Shown here piece after piece: positions 8,562-18,827 of a stretch of DNA of 64,000 bases. A program made the translations under genes and the position numbers. The number at the start of each line of letters is the position of its first letter. The first letter of the stretch is position 1. The notes under the pieces are model-generated. The model ran no database searches. It was not told the DNA's origin and was given only the letters and a program-made list of their open reading frames with translations. The DNA is from Gammaproteobacteria bacterium. Lineage in GTDB: Bacteria; Pseudomonadota; Gammaproteobacteria; Steroidobacterales; Steroidobacteraceae. The DNA is taken from the NCBI GenBank assembly GCA_027459765.1, contig DAIDHD010000003.1, positions 124,001-188,000 on the forward strand, given 5' to 3'.

Positions 8562-8681
8562 GTCTTTACCTTGGAAGAAGTGTGTTCCCGCCGCGCGCGG
8601 CGCAGCGGATTCCTTGGGGCTCGTATACGTCCGATCCGCCCGTGCGTCAACAGGATGAACGCGAATTGTGACGCGCGCGCG

Positions 8682-10007
8682 TCAGCGGCCGCCGGCCGCC
8701 GCGAGCGCCGCGGCCGCGGCGCCCGCCGTCAAGACGCGCTCCTTCGGGAAGTGGCAGGTGAACGTGCTGCCCTTGCCGACCTCGCTCTCGACCGTCATGT
8801 GGCCGCCGTGCCGCTGCAGCGCGTGCTTGACGATGGCGAGACCGAGCCCCGAACCGCCGCGGTCGCGCGAGCGGCCCGCGTCCACCCGGTAGAAGCGCTC
8901 GGTGAGCCGCGGGATGTGCTCGGCCGGAATGCCGATGCCGGTGTCGGTGACCGCGAAGTGGGCGCCCTCGGCGTCGCTCCACCAGCGCATGCGCACCGTT
9001 CCGTCCGAAAGCGTGTACTTGAGCGCGTTGACCAGCAGGTTCGAGAACGCCGACTCCAGTTCGTGGCCGGCGCCGTACAGCCCGTCCTGGGAGTCGAGCG
9101 CGAGGAGCACGTGCCGCGGCCGGTCGGCGCCGGCGAGCGCGTCCCGCTGCATCCGCTCGAGCATTCGCGGCACGTCGGTCGGATCGCGCGGCGCCTCGCC
9201 CTCGGCCGATTCCAGCCGCGACAGCTCGAGGAGATCGGCGATGATCGCGTTCATCCGCTGTGCCTGGGCGCGCATGTCGCGGATGGGGCCCGACCACGAC
9301 GGGTCGATGGCCGGGTCGTCGGCGAGCGTGTCGAGGTAGCCCGAGATCACGGTGAGCGGGGTGCGCAGCTCGTGCGACGCATTGGCCACGAAGTCCTTGC
9401 GCATGGCCTCGAGCTGCATCTGCCGGGTCACGTCGCGCGCGAGCAGCAGCGACTGCCCGGCGCCGTACGGCACCAGCGTGAGCTCCAGCCAGCTCTCCTC
9501 GCCCACCGGCGGGCGGATCACCAGCGGCGTCGCATAGTCGGCCGCACGCAGGTACTGCACGAACTCCGGCACGCGGATGAGGTTGTCGATGCGCAGGCCC
9601 ACGTCGACGGGACGCTTCAAGCCGAGCAGCGCGGCCGCGCGGCGATTGAACCAGACGATTTCGTGCGCGCCGGAGAGGATGATGACGCCGTCCGGCAAGG
9701 CCGCGGTCGATCGGCGCAGCTCGCGGAACAGCTGCACCAGCCGCTGTTTGTGGTAGCGCTTGCGCCGGTGCAGGCGCACCACCTGGGCGACCACGTCGCC
9801 CCACACGCCGCCCAAGTCCGGCGGGTCGAGCTGCGAGCGCAGCCGCAGCCAGTGGTCGACCCGGTTCAAGTTGACGAGTTGCCAGGCGAGATACAGCGAA
9901 ATCACCAGCAGCAGCCAGGCGACCACGTGCCCGAACAGGACGCCGGCGCACAGTGCGACCACCAGCAAGCCGGCGAGCCGAACGAGGGCGAAGGTCCACA
10001 TGCGCAT
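8682..10007 (-). CDS. phoR: Phosphate regulon sensor kinase PhoR
   Basis: 441 residues. Two adjacent N-terminal membrane helices with almost no periplasmic part (about 1-45), a PAS domain (about 95-200, PDGVIILSGAHEIVWFNRRA), then phospho-acceptor His in FVANASHELRTPLTVISGYLDTL and ATPase boxes FSNLLVNALKYT, DTGIGIPAEHI, RSRDRGGSGLGLAIVKHAL. This layout, lacking an extracytoplasmic sensor, is that of PhoR. It lies 76 bases after phoB and before phoU, in the expected order. The C-terminus ends in an alanine-rich tail. Confidence 0.95.
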   Translation of the reverse strand: MRMWTFALVRLAGLLVVALCAGVLFGHVVAWLLLVISLYLAWQLVNLNRVDHWLRLRSQLDPPDLGGVWGDVVAQVVRLHRRKRYHKQRLVQLFRELRRSTAALPDGVIILSGAHEIVWFNRRAAALLGLKRPVDVGLRIDNLIRVPEFVQYLRAADYATPLVIRPPVGEESWLELTLVPYGAGQSLLLARDVTRQMQLEAMRKDFVANASHELRTPLTVISGYLDTLADDPAIDPSWSGPIRDMRAQAQRMNAIIADLLELSRLESAEGEAPRDPTDVPRMLERMQRDALAGADRPRHVLLALDSQDGLYGAGHELESAFSNLLVNALKYTLSDGTVRMRWWSDAEGAHFAVTDTGIGIPAEHIPRLTERFYRVDAGRSRDRGGSGLGLAIVKHALQRHGGHMTVESEVGKGSTFTCHFPKERVLTAGAAAAALAAAGGR

Positions 10008-10083
10008 ATTGTAGGCCGGGTGGGCGCAAAGCGTCGGCAGCGGCGCACGCGCCGGGCGCCGCCCCGGCCGCGCCGTCCAGCGC

Positions 10084-10779
<696 letters not shown>

Positions 10780-10828
10780 GACTCTCGCGGGTTCCTCGCC
10801 GTCAGGCTGCTACAAGGTTCGACGGCGC

Positions 10829-10864
10829 GTATTAGAGCGACCGCATGTGACAGTTCAATGACAC
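10829..10864 (-). promoter_or_regulatory. Pho box and -10 of the phoB promoter
   Basis: On the minus strand, GTGTCATTGAACTGTCACA (10846-10864) matches the Pho box pattern of two CTGTCA-type repeats 11 bases apart. Eleven bases further downstream is TAATAC (10829-10834) as -10, the normal geometry where PhoB replaces the -35 element. The box begins only four bases beyond the tsaB stop, so the phoB operon starts in the tiny gap behind tsaB. Confidence 0.82.
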
Positions 10865-10867
10865 GCG

Positions 10868-11578
10868 CTAACGCCGCGCCCGCTCGGCCTCGGTGAGCGC
10901 CACGTGGTTGCGCACGTAAAGAGGCGCAAGCTCGGCCGGATCGCGGCCCTCCCCCTGCGCGAATCGAAGTTGCGCGAGCGTCGCGATGGCGCCCGCGTCC
11001 GGCAAGGCGGTGGCGGCGGCCGGATCGATTGTCAGACCCGGCAGCGCGGCGAGCGCCGGGTACACCGAGAACGCCCGCCCGACGGCGCGCGCCGCGCCGG
11101 CGAGCCCGACCCGCTCGGGCGCGATCACCTGCGGCGGCGCCTCGAACGAGACGCCGCGGGCGACGTCGGCGCACAGCACGGCGACGTAGACCTCGCCCAT
11201 GCGCGCATCCAGCGCCGCCAGAGCGCGCTCTGCGGGCGCCCCGATCACGGTCGCGGCCAGCGCCTCCAGCGTGCTCACGGGCAGCACCGGCAGCTCGGCG
11301 CCGAAGGCGAGGCCCTGGGCCACCGACACGCCGACGCGGACCCCGGTGAAGGACCCGGGGCCGACGCTCGCGGCGACGGCGTCGAGTTGAGGCAGGCCGA
11401 CGCCGGCCTCGGCCAGCACCTCCTGCACCATGTCGAGCAGCGCCTCGGCGTGCCCGCGCGCGAGCTCGGCGCGCCGCCCGACCCGCGCGTCGCCGTGCAC
11501 GAGCGCCACCGAACAGGCCTCGGTGGCGCAATCGAGGGCGAGGATTCGCGCGCCGCCGGGGCGCAGCGGGATGCTCAT
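10868..11578 (-). CDS. tsaB: tRNA threonylcarbamoyladenosine biosynthesis protein TsaB
   Basis: 236 residues, ASKHA-fold. TsaB is the scaffold partner of TsaD in making t6A37 on ANN-decoding tRNAs. Signatures: ILALDCATEACSVAL at the N-terminus, LARGHAEALLDMVQ, VGPGSFTGVRVGVSVAQGLA and ALDARMGEVYVA. Its ATG overlaps the stop of the yoaA-type helicase gene (ATGA); tsaB next to yoaA is also seen in E. coli. Confidence 0.93.
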   Translation of the reverse strand: MSIPLRPGGARILALDCATEACSVALVHGDARVGRRAELARGHAEALLDMVQEVLAEAGVGLPQLDAVAASVGPGSFTGVRVGVSVAQGLAFGAELPVLPVSTLEALAATVIGAPAERALAALDARMGEVYVAVLCADVARGVSFEAPPQVIAPERVGLAGAARAVGRAFSVYPALAALPGLTIDPAAATALPDAGAIATLAQLRFAQGEGRDPAELAPLYVRNHVALTEAERARR

Positions 11579-13446
11579 GCCGTGGCACCGCCCGCCGCCG
11601 GCCGCCGCGCGGCGGCGAGCCGTTCGGTGAGGAAGGCGGCCATCGCCGCGGCGTCCCGCGACACCGGCGCCGGCGGCAGCGACTTCAGGAACACCCGGCC
11701 GTAGGACTTGGCGGTGAGGCGCGGGTCGGCGAGCACGATCACGCCGAAGTCCTCGACGTCGCGGATCAGCCGGCCGACGCCCTGTTTCAGCGCGAGCACG
11801 GCCTGTGGAAGCTGATACTCGACGAATGGGTTGCCGTCGCGGCGGCGGATACCCTCGAGCCGCGCCTTCAGCAGCGGATCGTCCGGCGAGGCGAACGGCA
11901 GCTTGTCGATGGCGACGATCGCGAGCGCGTCACCCTTCACGTCCACGCCCTCCCAGAAGCTGCCGGTGCCGAGCAGCACCGCGTTGCCGAGCGCGCGAAA
12001 GCGCGTCAGCAGGGTCTCGCGCGGCGCCTCGCCCTGAACCAGCACCGGGAAAGGCGGCTCCGGCCAGCGCGCACGCAGCGCGGCCACTCCCTCGCCGAGG
12101 GCGCGATGGCTGGTGAACAACAGGAAGGCGCGGCCGCCGCTCGCCTCGAGCAGCGGCACGCAGGCCTCGAGGAAGCGCGCGCCGTAGCCGGGGTGCGTCG
12201 GCTCCGGCATGCCGGGCGGCAGATAGATGCGCGCCTGCTCGCGGTAGTCGAACGGACTGTCGATGCGCAGCGTGCGCGCGTCGGGCAGGCCGATGCGCGC
12301 CGCGAAGTGGCCGAATTCCTCGCCCACGGTGAGCGTGGCCGAGGTGAACACCCAGGCGCAGGGGCGCGCCTCGACGTAACCGCGCAGCCGGTCGGCCACC
12401 TCGAAGGGCGTGAATTCGAGCGACAGGCCGCCGGGGCCCGCCTCGACCCAGCGCAGGCCCGTGTCCTCGTCGGCCGTGCGCACGCCGGCGAGCGCGTCCC
12501 GCAGCGCCTCGGCGCGCCGCGCGGCCTGCGCGAGGCCCGCGCCGGCGCCCAACCCCTCGAGGCGCAGCGCCAACTCGGCGAGCGCCGCCTCGATGCGCGG
12601 CAGGGTGTCGACGAATTCGTCGGACAGCTGCGACCAGTCGCGTCTGCCGGCGCCGCCGGGCAGCGCGCGTGCGAGCGCGCCGAGCGCAGCGTCGAGTTCG
12701 CCGAGCGCGGCGGCGACGGCGGCGTCGCGCACCGCCGCGGCGGCGAGCTCAGCGAGCGCGTCGCGCGCGAGGATCTGCGCCTGGCGCACCGACCAGCGCT
12801 GGCCGAAGAACTGGGCCGCGATGTCCGGGATCTGGTGCGCCTCGTCGAGGATCACCCCGTCCGCTCCGGGCAGCAGGTCGCCGAAGCCCTCGTCCTTGAG
12901 CGCGAGGTCGGCGAGCAGCAGGTGGTGGTTCACCACCACCACGTCGGCGGCCTGGGCGGCGCGGCGCGCCTCGAGCACGTGACAGCGGCCGAAGTGCGCG
13001 CACTCGGCGCCCAGGCAGTTCTCGCGCGTCGAGGTGACCTGCGGCCAGAGCGGCGAATTCTCGGGCAGGTCGGCGAGCTCGGCGAGATCGCCGCTGCGCG
13101 TGCTCTCGGCCCAGCGCGCGATGCGCGAAAGGGGCCGCGCCAGGGTGCGCGACAGGCCCGGCAGACCGAGCTGGCGGGTGGCCAGCTCGAGCCGGTGACG
13201 GCACAGATAGTTGCTGCGCCCCTTCAGCAGCGCCACCCGCACCGGGCGGCCGAGGCCGCGGCCGAGCAGCGGCAGATCGCGGCGAAAGAGCTGGTCCTGC
13301 AGCGTGCGCGTGCCGGTGGAGATGATGATGCTGCGCCCCGAGAGCAGCGCCGGCACCAGATAGGCGAAGGTCTTGCCGGTGCCGGTGCCGGCCTCGACGA
13401 TGAGCGGTTCGCCGCGCGCGAGCGCGGCGCCGACGGCGCGCGCCAT
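11575..13446 (-). CDS. yoaA: YoaA/DinG-type Fe-S ATP-dependent DNA helicase
   Basis: 623 residues from the first ATG. XPD/DinG-type superfamily 2 helicase: Walker A EAGTGTGKTFAYLVP, four Fe-S cysteines (near 81, 143, 148, 154 in NYLCRH, ENCLGAECAHFGRCHV), DEAH box GVILDEAHQIPD, motif V/VI region LLGTGSFWEGVDVKG and QGVGRLIRD. It acts in DNA damage tolerance. Family N-terminal sequence (PPIDIDYAEIFGTDG...ARALPGYAHRPEQTT) continues in frame upstream of this ATG to about 13545, with no ATG, GTG or TTG available. An ATG at 13573 that overlaps the upstream gene's stop (TGATG) is in another frame and stops after eight codons. The real start is therefore probably at 13573 followed by a one-base frameshift, or a non-standard start codon is used. 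Confidence 0.88.
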   Translation of the reverse strand: MARAVGAALARGEPLIVEAGTGTGKTFAYLVPALLSGRSIIISTGTRTLQDQLFRRDLPLLGRGLGRPVRVALLKGRSNYLCRHRLELATRQLGLPGLSRTLARPLSRIARWAESTRSGDLAELADLPENSPLWPQVTSTRENCLGAECAHFGRCHVLEARRAAQAADVVVVNHHLLLADLALKDEGFGDLLPGADGVILDEAHQIPDIAAQFFGQRWSVRQAQILARDALAELAAAAVRDAAVAAALGELDAALGALARALPGGAGRRDWSQLSDEFVDTLPRIEAALAELALRLEGLGAGAGLAQAARRAEALRDALAGVRTADEDTGLRWVEAGPGGLSLEFTPFEVADRLRGYVEARPCAWVFTSATLTVGEEFGHFAARIGLPDARTLRIDSPFDYREQARIYLPPGMPEPTHPGYGARFLEACVPLLEASGGRAFLLFTSHRALGEGVAALRARWPEPPFPVLVQGEAPRETLLTRFRALGNAVLLGTGSFWEGVDVKGDALAIVAIDKLPFASPDDPLLKARLEGIRRRDGNPFVEYQLPQAVLALKQGVGRLIRDVEDFGVIVLADPRLTAKSYGRVFLKSLPPAPVSRDAAAMAAFLTERLAAARRPAAGGATA

Positions 13447-13572
13447 CGTGGTCTGTTCCGGTCGGTGGGCGTACCCCGGCAGGGCCCGCGCGAGCGGGCC
13501 GTCGGTGCCGAAGATCTCTGCGTAGTCGATGTCGATGGGAGGAGCCTTACGCGGACGAACCTCGCCGCCGCA

Positions 13573-14142
13573 TCATTTAACCACGGCGCGAAAGCGCAGA
13601 TAGGCGAGCGAGTTGACCTTGAGCGTGGCACGCAGCTGCCAGCGGATGTGGGTGACGTCCGCGGCCACCGCGGCCCGCGTGCGCCCGTCCGGGCCTGCCA
13701 CGGTGAGGCGCGACAGCGGCGCGAAGTCGTGACCGCCGTCGACCGAGAAGGTGACGCTCGCGCTCGGCCCGGCAGCCGAGTCCGCAACGTAGCGGGTGTG
13801 CTCGGGAACGGCATAGGTCACCACCGCGCGGTGCACCGGGGCGGGCCCGGGATTGCGCACCTCGAGGGTGTAGATGACCGGATCGCCGGGCACGACCCGC
13901 TCCGCCGGCATCAGGCGCAGCTCGGCGCGGCCTTGCTGCACGTCGCGGGTTTCCACCTGCGCCAGGGCCTTCACGGCGAGACCGTCCGGTTCGGTCAGCG
14001 CCTGCGCACGCAGTGTATGTTGCGCAGCAAAAACCATACCCAGAAAGAGCACGCGCGCGAGCGCCGCGCGGCCGCGACCGCGCCGGCACGAGTCAGCGGA
14101 CGATCCGGGGGGTCGGTGGCGGGGTGGCGGCCGATCTGTCAT
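13573..14142 (-). CDS. Exported DUF11-like protein of unknown function
   Basis: 189 residues. After a long Arg/Pro-rich start comes a hydrophobic stretch (VLFLGMVFAAQHTLRAQA) that looks like a signal peptide; the real start may be further in. The mature part is one immunoglobulin-like domain of DUF11 type: VVPGDPVIYTLEVRNPGPAPVHRAVVTY, then a threonine/aspartate-rich TFSVDGGHDFAPL. Such domains occur in surface proteins; no enzymatic motif is visible. The stop overlaps an ATG (TGATG) leading toward the helicase gene, suggesting co-translation. It is divergent from pckG with 37 bases between. Confidence 0.6.
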   Translation of the reverse strand: MTDRPPPRHRPPGSSADSCRRGRGRAALARVLFLGMVFAAQHTLRAQALTEPDGLAVKALAQVETRDVQQGRAELRLMPAERVVPGDPVIYTLEVRNPGPAPVHRAVVTYAVPEHTRYVADSAAGPSASVTFSVDGGHDFAPLSRLTVAGPDGRTRAAVAADVTHIRWQLRATLKVNSLAYLRFRAVVK

Positions 14143-14179
14143 CCTTTTTAGTATTACATGCGGCGCTCGGGGGAGTGCC

Positions 14180-15961
14180 ATGGCTACCGCACAAGAACGA
14201 GTGGCAGCGCTCGCGAGCCTCGAGCCGCGGGTGGCTGCCTGGGTTCAGGACGTCGCCGCGCACACGCGCCCGGCCCGCATCCACTGGTGCGACGGCAGCG
14301 ACGCCGAGTACGAGACGCTGCGCCAGGGCTTGGTGCACGACGGCTCGCTGCTGCCGCTCGAGCCGGGACGCTTCCCGGGCTGCTACCTCTACCGTTCGGA
14401 CCCCGCCGACGTGGCGCGCGTCGAGCACCTCACCTACGTCTGCACGCGCGCCCGCGAAGACGCCGGCCCCAACAACTACTGGATGGAGCCGCGCGAGGCG
14501 CACGCGCGCATGGACGCGCTGTTCGCGGGCTGCATGCGCGGGCGCACCCTGTACGTCGTGCCCTACTGCATGGGCCCGATCGACTCGCCCTACGCCCGTT
14601 GCGGCGTCGAAATCACCGACAGCGCGTACGTGGTGCTCAACATGCGCCTGATGACGCGCATGGGACGCGATGCGCTCGGGCGCATCGCGCGCGAGGACAC
14701 GTTCGTCAAGGGCCTGCACTCGACCGGCGAGCTCGATCCCGAGCGGCGCTTCATCATGCACTTTCCCGAGGAGCTCACGATCAAGAGCTTCGGGTCCGGC
14801 TACGGCGGCAACGCGCTGCTCGGCAAGAAGTGCCACGCGCTGCGCATCGCGAGCTGGCAGGCGCGCAGCGAAGGCTGGCTCGCCGAGCACATGCTGGTGG
14901 TGGGCATCGAGAATCCGCGCGGCGAGACCCACTACGTGGCCTGCGCATTCCCCTCGGCCTGCGGCAAGACCAATCTCGCCATGCTGATCCCGCCGGCGCG
15001 CTTCGCCGGCTGGCGCATCTGGACGGTGGGCGACGACATCGCCTGGCTGCACCCGGGCAGCGACGGCCGGCTGTACGCGATCAACCCGGAGGCGGGCTAC
15101 TTCGGCGTCGTCCCCGGCACCAACGCCAGCACCAACCGGGTGGCGTTCGAGACCATCCACCGCGACACGATCTTCACCAACGTGGCGCTCACCGCCGACG
15201 GCCAACCCTGGTGGGAGGGCCGCGGCGAGGGCACACCGGTGCTCGACTGGCGCGGCCGTCCCTACGACCCGGCCAACGGCCCGGCCGCGCACCCCAACGC
15301 GCGCTTCACCGTCGATGCGCGCCGCAATCCGAACTACTCGCCCATGGCCGACGCGCCCGCGGGCGTGCCCTTGAGCGCCATCGTGTTCGGCGGCCGGCGC
15401 CGGAGCCTGGCACCGCTGGTGGTGCAGGCGCGCGACTGGGCGCACGGCGTGCTGCTGGGGGCGGCCGTGGCCTCGGAGACCACCGCCGCGGCGGCGGGCG
15501 CCGTCGGCGTCGTGCGCCGCGATCCGATGGCCATGAAGCCCTTCGCCGGCTATCACTTCGGCGATTACTGGAGCCACTGGCTCGACGTCGGCGCGCGCCT
15601 CACCCGTCCGCCCGCGATCTTCCACGTCAACTGGTTCCGCCAGGACGCCGGCGGCCGCTACCTGTGGCCGGGTTTCGGGGAGAATCTGCGGGTGCTCGCC
15701 TGGATGCTCGCGCGTTGCGGTGGCGCGAGCGGTGCGCGCGAGACGCCGATCGGCTGGCTACCACGGCCACAGGACCTCGATCTGCAGGGCGTCGCGGTCG
15801 CGCCGGACGCGCTCGACGAACTGCTGGCGGTGGACCTCACGGCCTGGCGCGAGGAACTGGCGGCGATCGAGAGTTACTTCGGCGAATTCGCGCCGCGGGT
15901 GCCGGCGGCACTCCTTGCCGAGCTCGCCGCGGCTCGCGCGCGGGTCGCAGCCGCGCGTTGA
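14180..15961 (+). CDS. pckG: Phosphoenolpyruvate carboxykinase (GTP)
   Basis: 593 residues, the length of GTP-dependent PEPCK. It interconverts oxaloacetate + GTP and phosphoenolpyruvate + GDP + CO2 in gluconeogenesis. Kinase-1a P-loop FPSACGKTN at residues 257-265 with the mobile catalytic Cys261; substrate region GSGYGGNALLGKKCHALR; metal/nucleotide region IWTVGDDIAWLH; guanine-binding C-terminal NWFRQDAGGRYLWPGFGENLRVLAWM. Start at the ATG at 14180 after GGGAG; the open frame upstream is antisense to the DUF11-like gene. Most well-known enteric gammaproteobacteria use the ATP-type enzyme, so the GTP type is a useful taxonomic marker. Confidence 0.96.
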   Translation: MATAQERVAALASLEPRVAAWVQDVAAHTRPARIHWCDGSDAEYETLRQGLVHDGSLLPLEPGRFPGCYLYRSDPADVARVEHLTYVCTRAREDAGPNNYWMEPREAHARMDALFAGCMRGRTLYVVPYCMGPIDSPYARCGVEITDSAYVVLNMRLMTRMGRDALGRIAREDTFVKGLHSTGELDPERRFIMHFPEELTIKSFGSGYGGNALLGKKCHALRIASWQARSEGWLAEHMLVVGIENPRGETHYVACAFPSACGKTNLAMLIPPARFAGWRIWTVGDDIAWLHPGSDGRLYAINPEAGYFGVVPGTNASTNRVAFETIHRDTIFTNVALTADGQPWWEGRGEGTPVLDWRGRPYDPANGPAAHPNARFTVDARRNPNYSPMADAPAGVPLSAIVFGGRRRSLAPLVVQARDWAHGVLLGAAVASETTAAAAGAVGVVRRDPMAMKPFAGYHFGDYWSHWLDVGARLTRPPAIFHVNWFRQDAGGRYLWPGFGENLRVLAWMLARCGGASGARETPIGWLPRPQDLDLQGVAVAPDALDELLAVDLTAWREELAAIESYFGEFAPRVPAALLAELAAARARVAAAR

Positions 15962-15965
15962 GGAC

Positions 15966-15986
15966 CGGCCGCCAGGACGGCGGCCG
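15966..15986. terminator. Hairpin between convergent pckG and cyclase genes
   Basis: Perfect 8-bp stem CGGCCGCC / GGCGGCCG with a 5-base loop, starting five bases after the pckG stop and ten bases before the convergent cyclase stop. Its position and symmetry suggest a bidirectional terminator, but there is no T-tract on either side. Confidence 0.45.
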
Positions 15987-15996
15987 CCCGCAGGGA

Positions 15997-16905
15997 CTAC
16001 TCCTCGACCGAGAAGCGGATGACCTGGGAGGAATTGCTGTCGGGCGCCTTGCCGAGGCCGATGAGCCCCTCGCCGCGGATCTGCATGGAGTCGCGACGCA
16101 CGAAGGCCTCCTCGCCATCCTTGCCGAGGATGAAGGTGCCGTTGGTGCTCTGATCCACCAGCACGAACTTGTTGCGCGCGAACTCCACGCGCGCATGCAA
16201 CCGGGAAATCAGGTTGCCCTTGACCACCAGATCGTTCTCCTCGGCGCGGCCCATGGTGATGTTGGCGCGGTTCTCCTGCACCAGCACCTCCTGGCCCTGG
16301 TAGCGCAGCCGCAGCCGCTGCGGCCGCGGCCCGTGATCGCGGGCCGCCATGGCGATGGCCGGCACCATGCTGGTGACGTCCTCGGTCTGCCACAGGACCT
16401 CGTAGAGCGCCTGCTCGCTGCTGCGCCCCTTCAGGGTGGCGATGTCGATCTGGCGCACCGAGGCCCGCCACTCGCCGGTGAGCTGCTCGACCATGGTGGC
16501 CGTGGTCATGATCTGCCCGGCCTTGGCCTGGCTGGTCATGCGGTTGGCGGTGTGCACGGCCGAGCCGAAGATGTCGCGATTCTCGACCACCACCGGACCG
16601 TAGTTGCAGCCGATGCGGATCGCGATCGGCTGGCCGTCGACCTTCAGTGCCGGGTTCAGCACGATCTGTTTCTGCATCTGGGCCGCGGCGTTGAGCGCAT
16701 CGTCGGCGGTGGGGAAGGTCGCCATGACCTCGTCGCCCATGGTCTTGATGACCGTGCCGCGATTCTGCTCGGTGGCGGTGCGCATGACGTCGATGCAGAT
16801 GCCCACCATGTCGCGGGCACGCAAGTCACCCAGCGACTCGTACAGCTTGGTGCTGCCAACGACGTCGGCGAACACGATCGCCATCTCGACTTCTGGTCCG
16901 GCCAT
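15997..16905 (-). CDS. Class III nucleotide cyclase fused to an FHA domain
   Basis: 302 residues, soluble. Residues about 5-175 are an adenylate/guanylate cyclase homology domain: metal Asp14 (FADVVGSTKLYE), metal Asp58 (TVIKTMGDEV), Lys54 and Asp111 (NRDIFGSAV) at the base-selecting positions, consistent with ATP. The transition-state motif normally N-x3-R reads H118-T-A-N-R122 here, so the conserved Asn is His. Residues about 215-300 form a forkhead-associated domain (GRAEENDLVVKGNLISRLHA, STNGTF) that binds phosphothreonine peptides. It could make cAMP in response to Ser/Thr kinase signalling or be a degenerate cyclase used as a scaffold. No kinase gene is adjacent. Confidence 0.82.
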   Translation of the reverse strand: MAGPEVEMAIVFADVVGSTKLYESLGDLRARDMVGICIDVMRTATEQNRGTVIKTMGDEVMATFPTADDALNAAAQMQKQIVLNPALKVDGQPIAIRIGCNYGPVVVENRDIFGSAVHTANRMTSQAKAGQIMTTATMVEQLTGEWRASVRQIDIATLKGRSSEQALYEVLWQTEDVTSMVPAIAMAARDHGPRPQRLRLRYQGQEVLVQENRANITMGRAEENDLVVKGNLISRLHARVEFARNKFVLVDQSTNGTFILGKDGEEAFVRRDSMQIRGEGLIGLGKAPDSNSSQVIRFSVEE

Positions 16906-16939
16906 ACGACCGAATTATACTTAATCAGCAGCCGCGCGC

Positions 16940-17998
<1,059 letters not shown>

Positions 17999-18022
17999 CG
18001 ACCAGGATCCGCGGTCTTGTTT

Positions 18023-18062
18023 ATTACGCTAAGTCGACATTAGTGTCGATTTCGCGTAATAT
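18023..18062 (+). promoter_or_regulatory. Palindromic operator-promoter of the AbiE cassette
   Basis: A 38-base perfect-symmetry element (18023-18060): outer arms ATTACGC and GCGTAAT, inner arms TCGACA and TGTCGA, with 4-base spacers and a 4-base centre. Inside it, TCGACA (18034-18039) and TAATAT (18057-18062) are 17 bases apart and read as -35 and -10 toward the toxin gene. The -10 ends six bases before the ATG, which predicts a leaderless transcript; no Shine-Dalgarno is present. AbiEi antitoxins are known to bind inverted repeats in their own promoter, so this is probably the autoregulatory site. Confidence 0.7.
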
Positions 18063-18068
18063 GATTCC

Positions 18069-18827
18069 ATGTGGAGCGACCGTGAAGCCGTGGAGATATT
18101 CCACCTGCTGTTCCTGCGGGCATTCGGTGCACGCGTCGACAAAGCGCTCTACTGCCTCAAGGGTGGTTGTAATCTGCGGTTCTTCTTCAAGAGCATCCGC
18201 TACTCGGAAGACATGGACCTGGACGTCAAGACCATGGCCGTGGGCACATTGCGGAACAACGTCAATCGGCTGCTCGAATCCCCGTCGTTCGTGCAACTAA
18301 TGCGCGCATCGGGCATGGAATTGAGCGATGTAGCGCAACCGAAGCAGACTGCGACTACGCAACGCTGGAAACTCACGCTGCGCATTACGGAATCCGGCGT
18401 CCGGATCCCGACGAAAATCGAGTTCTCACGGCGTGCCTTCGACGATGACAAGGCGCTGCAGCCGGTGGATGCCGACATCGTCCGCGCATACCGCCTCTAC
18501 CCGGTGATCGTGCAGCACTACACGGTCGACGCCGCTTTCGCCCAGAAGGTCGTGGCGCTGGCGATGCGCGGACAAGTGCAGGCGCGCGACGTGTTCGACT
18601 TGAAACTCCTGCTCGACGCGGGCGCAGGCGAAAAGCGGCTGCCAGCGCCCGCCGCCACGCACCTGGGCGCCGCCATCGACCACGCCATGGGAATCGGATA
18701 CGACGAATTTGCGGGTCAGGTGCTGGCTTATCTGGCGCCGGAGTTTCAGGAGTACTACGGCAGCAGGCGAGCATGGAGTGATTTGCAGGACCAAGTCGTG
18801 GGCGGTCTTCAGGCCATCACCTCATGA
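18069..18827 (+). CDS. abiEii: AbiEii-type nucleotidyltransferase toxin
   Basis: 252 residues, DNA polymerase beta-like nucleotidyltransferase of the AbiEii/AbiGii (type IV toxin-antitoxin, abortive phage infection) family. Conserved blocks: CLKGGCNLRFFFKSIRYSEDMDLDV (residues 29-53; Gly32-Gly33, Asp48 and Asp50 of the catalytic motif), KIEFSRR, and AFAQKVVALAMRGQVQARDVFDL with the usual Lys, Arg and Asp. No catalytic residue appears lost. It comes first, overlapping the antitoxin by four bases (ATGA), whereas the best known AbiE loci have the antitoxin first. The family acts by modifying nucleic acid such as tRNA ends; the substrate here is unknown. Confidence 0.85.
   Translation: MWSDREAVEIFHLLFLRAFGARVDKALYCLKGGCNLRFFFKSIRYSEDMDLDVKTMAVGTLRNNVNRLLESPSFVQLMRASGMELSDVAQPKQTATTQRWKLTLRITESGVRIPTKIEFSRRAFDDDKALQPVDADIVRAYRLYPVIVQHYTVDAAFAQKVVALAMRGQVQARDVFDLKLLLDAGAGEKRLPAPAATHLGAAIDHAMGIGYDEFAGQVLAYLAPEFQEYYGSRRAWSDLQDQVVGGLQAITS

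Noticed and set aside
8562..8681. A second Pho box upstream of phoU
   Set aside because: GTCACA and GTTGACG are present on the minus strand but not with the 11-base repeat spacing or a matching -10.
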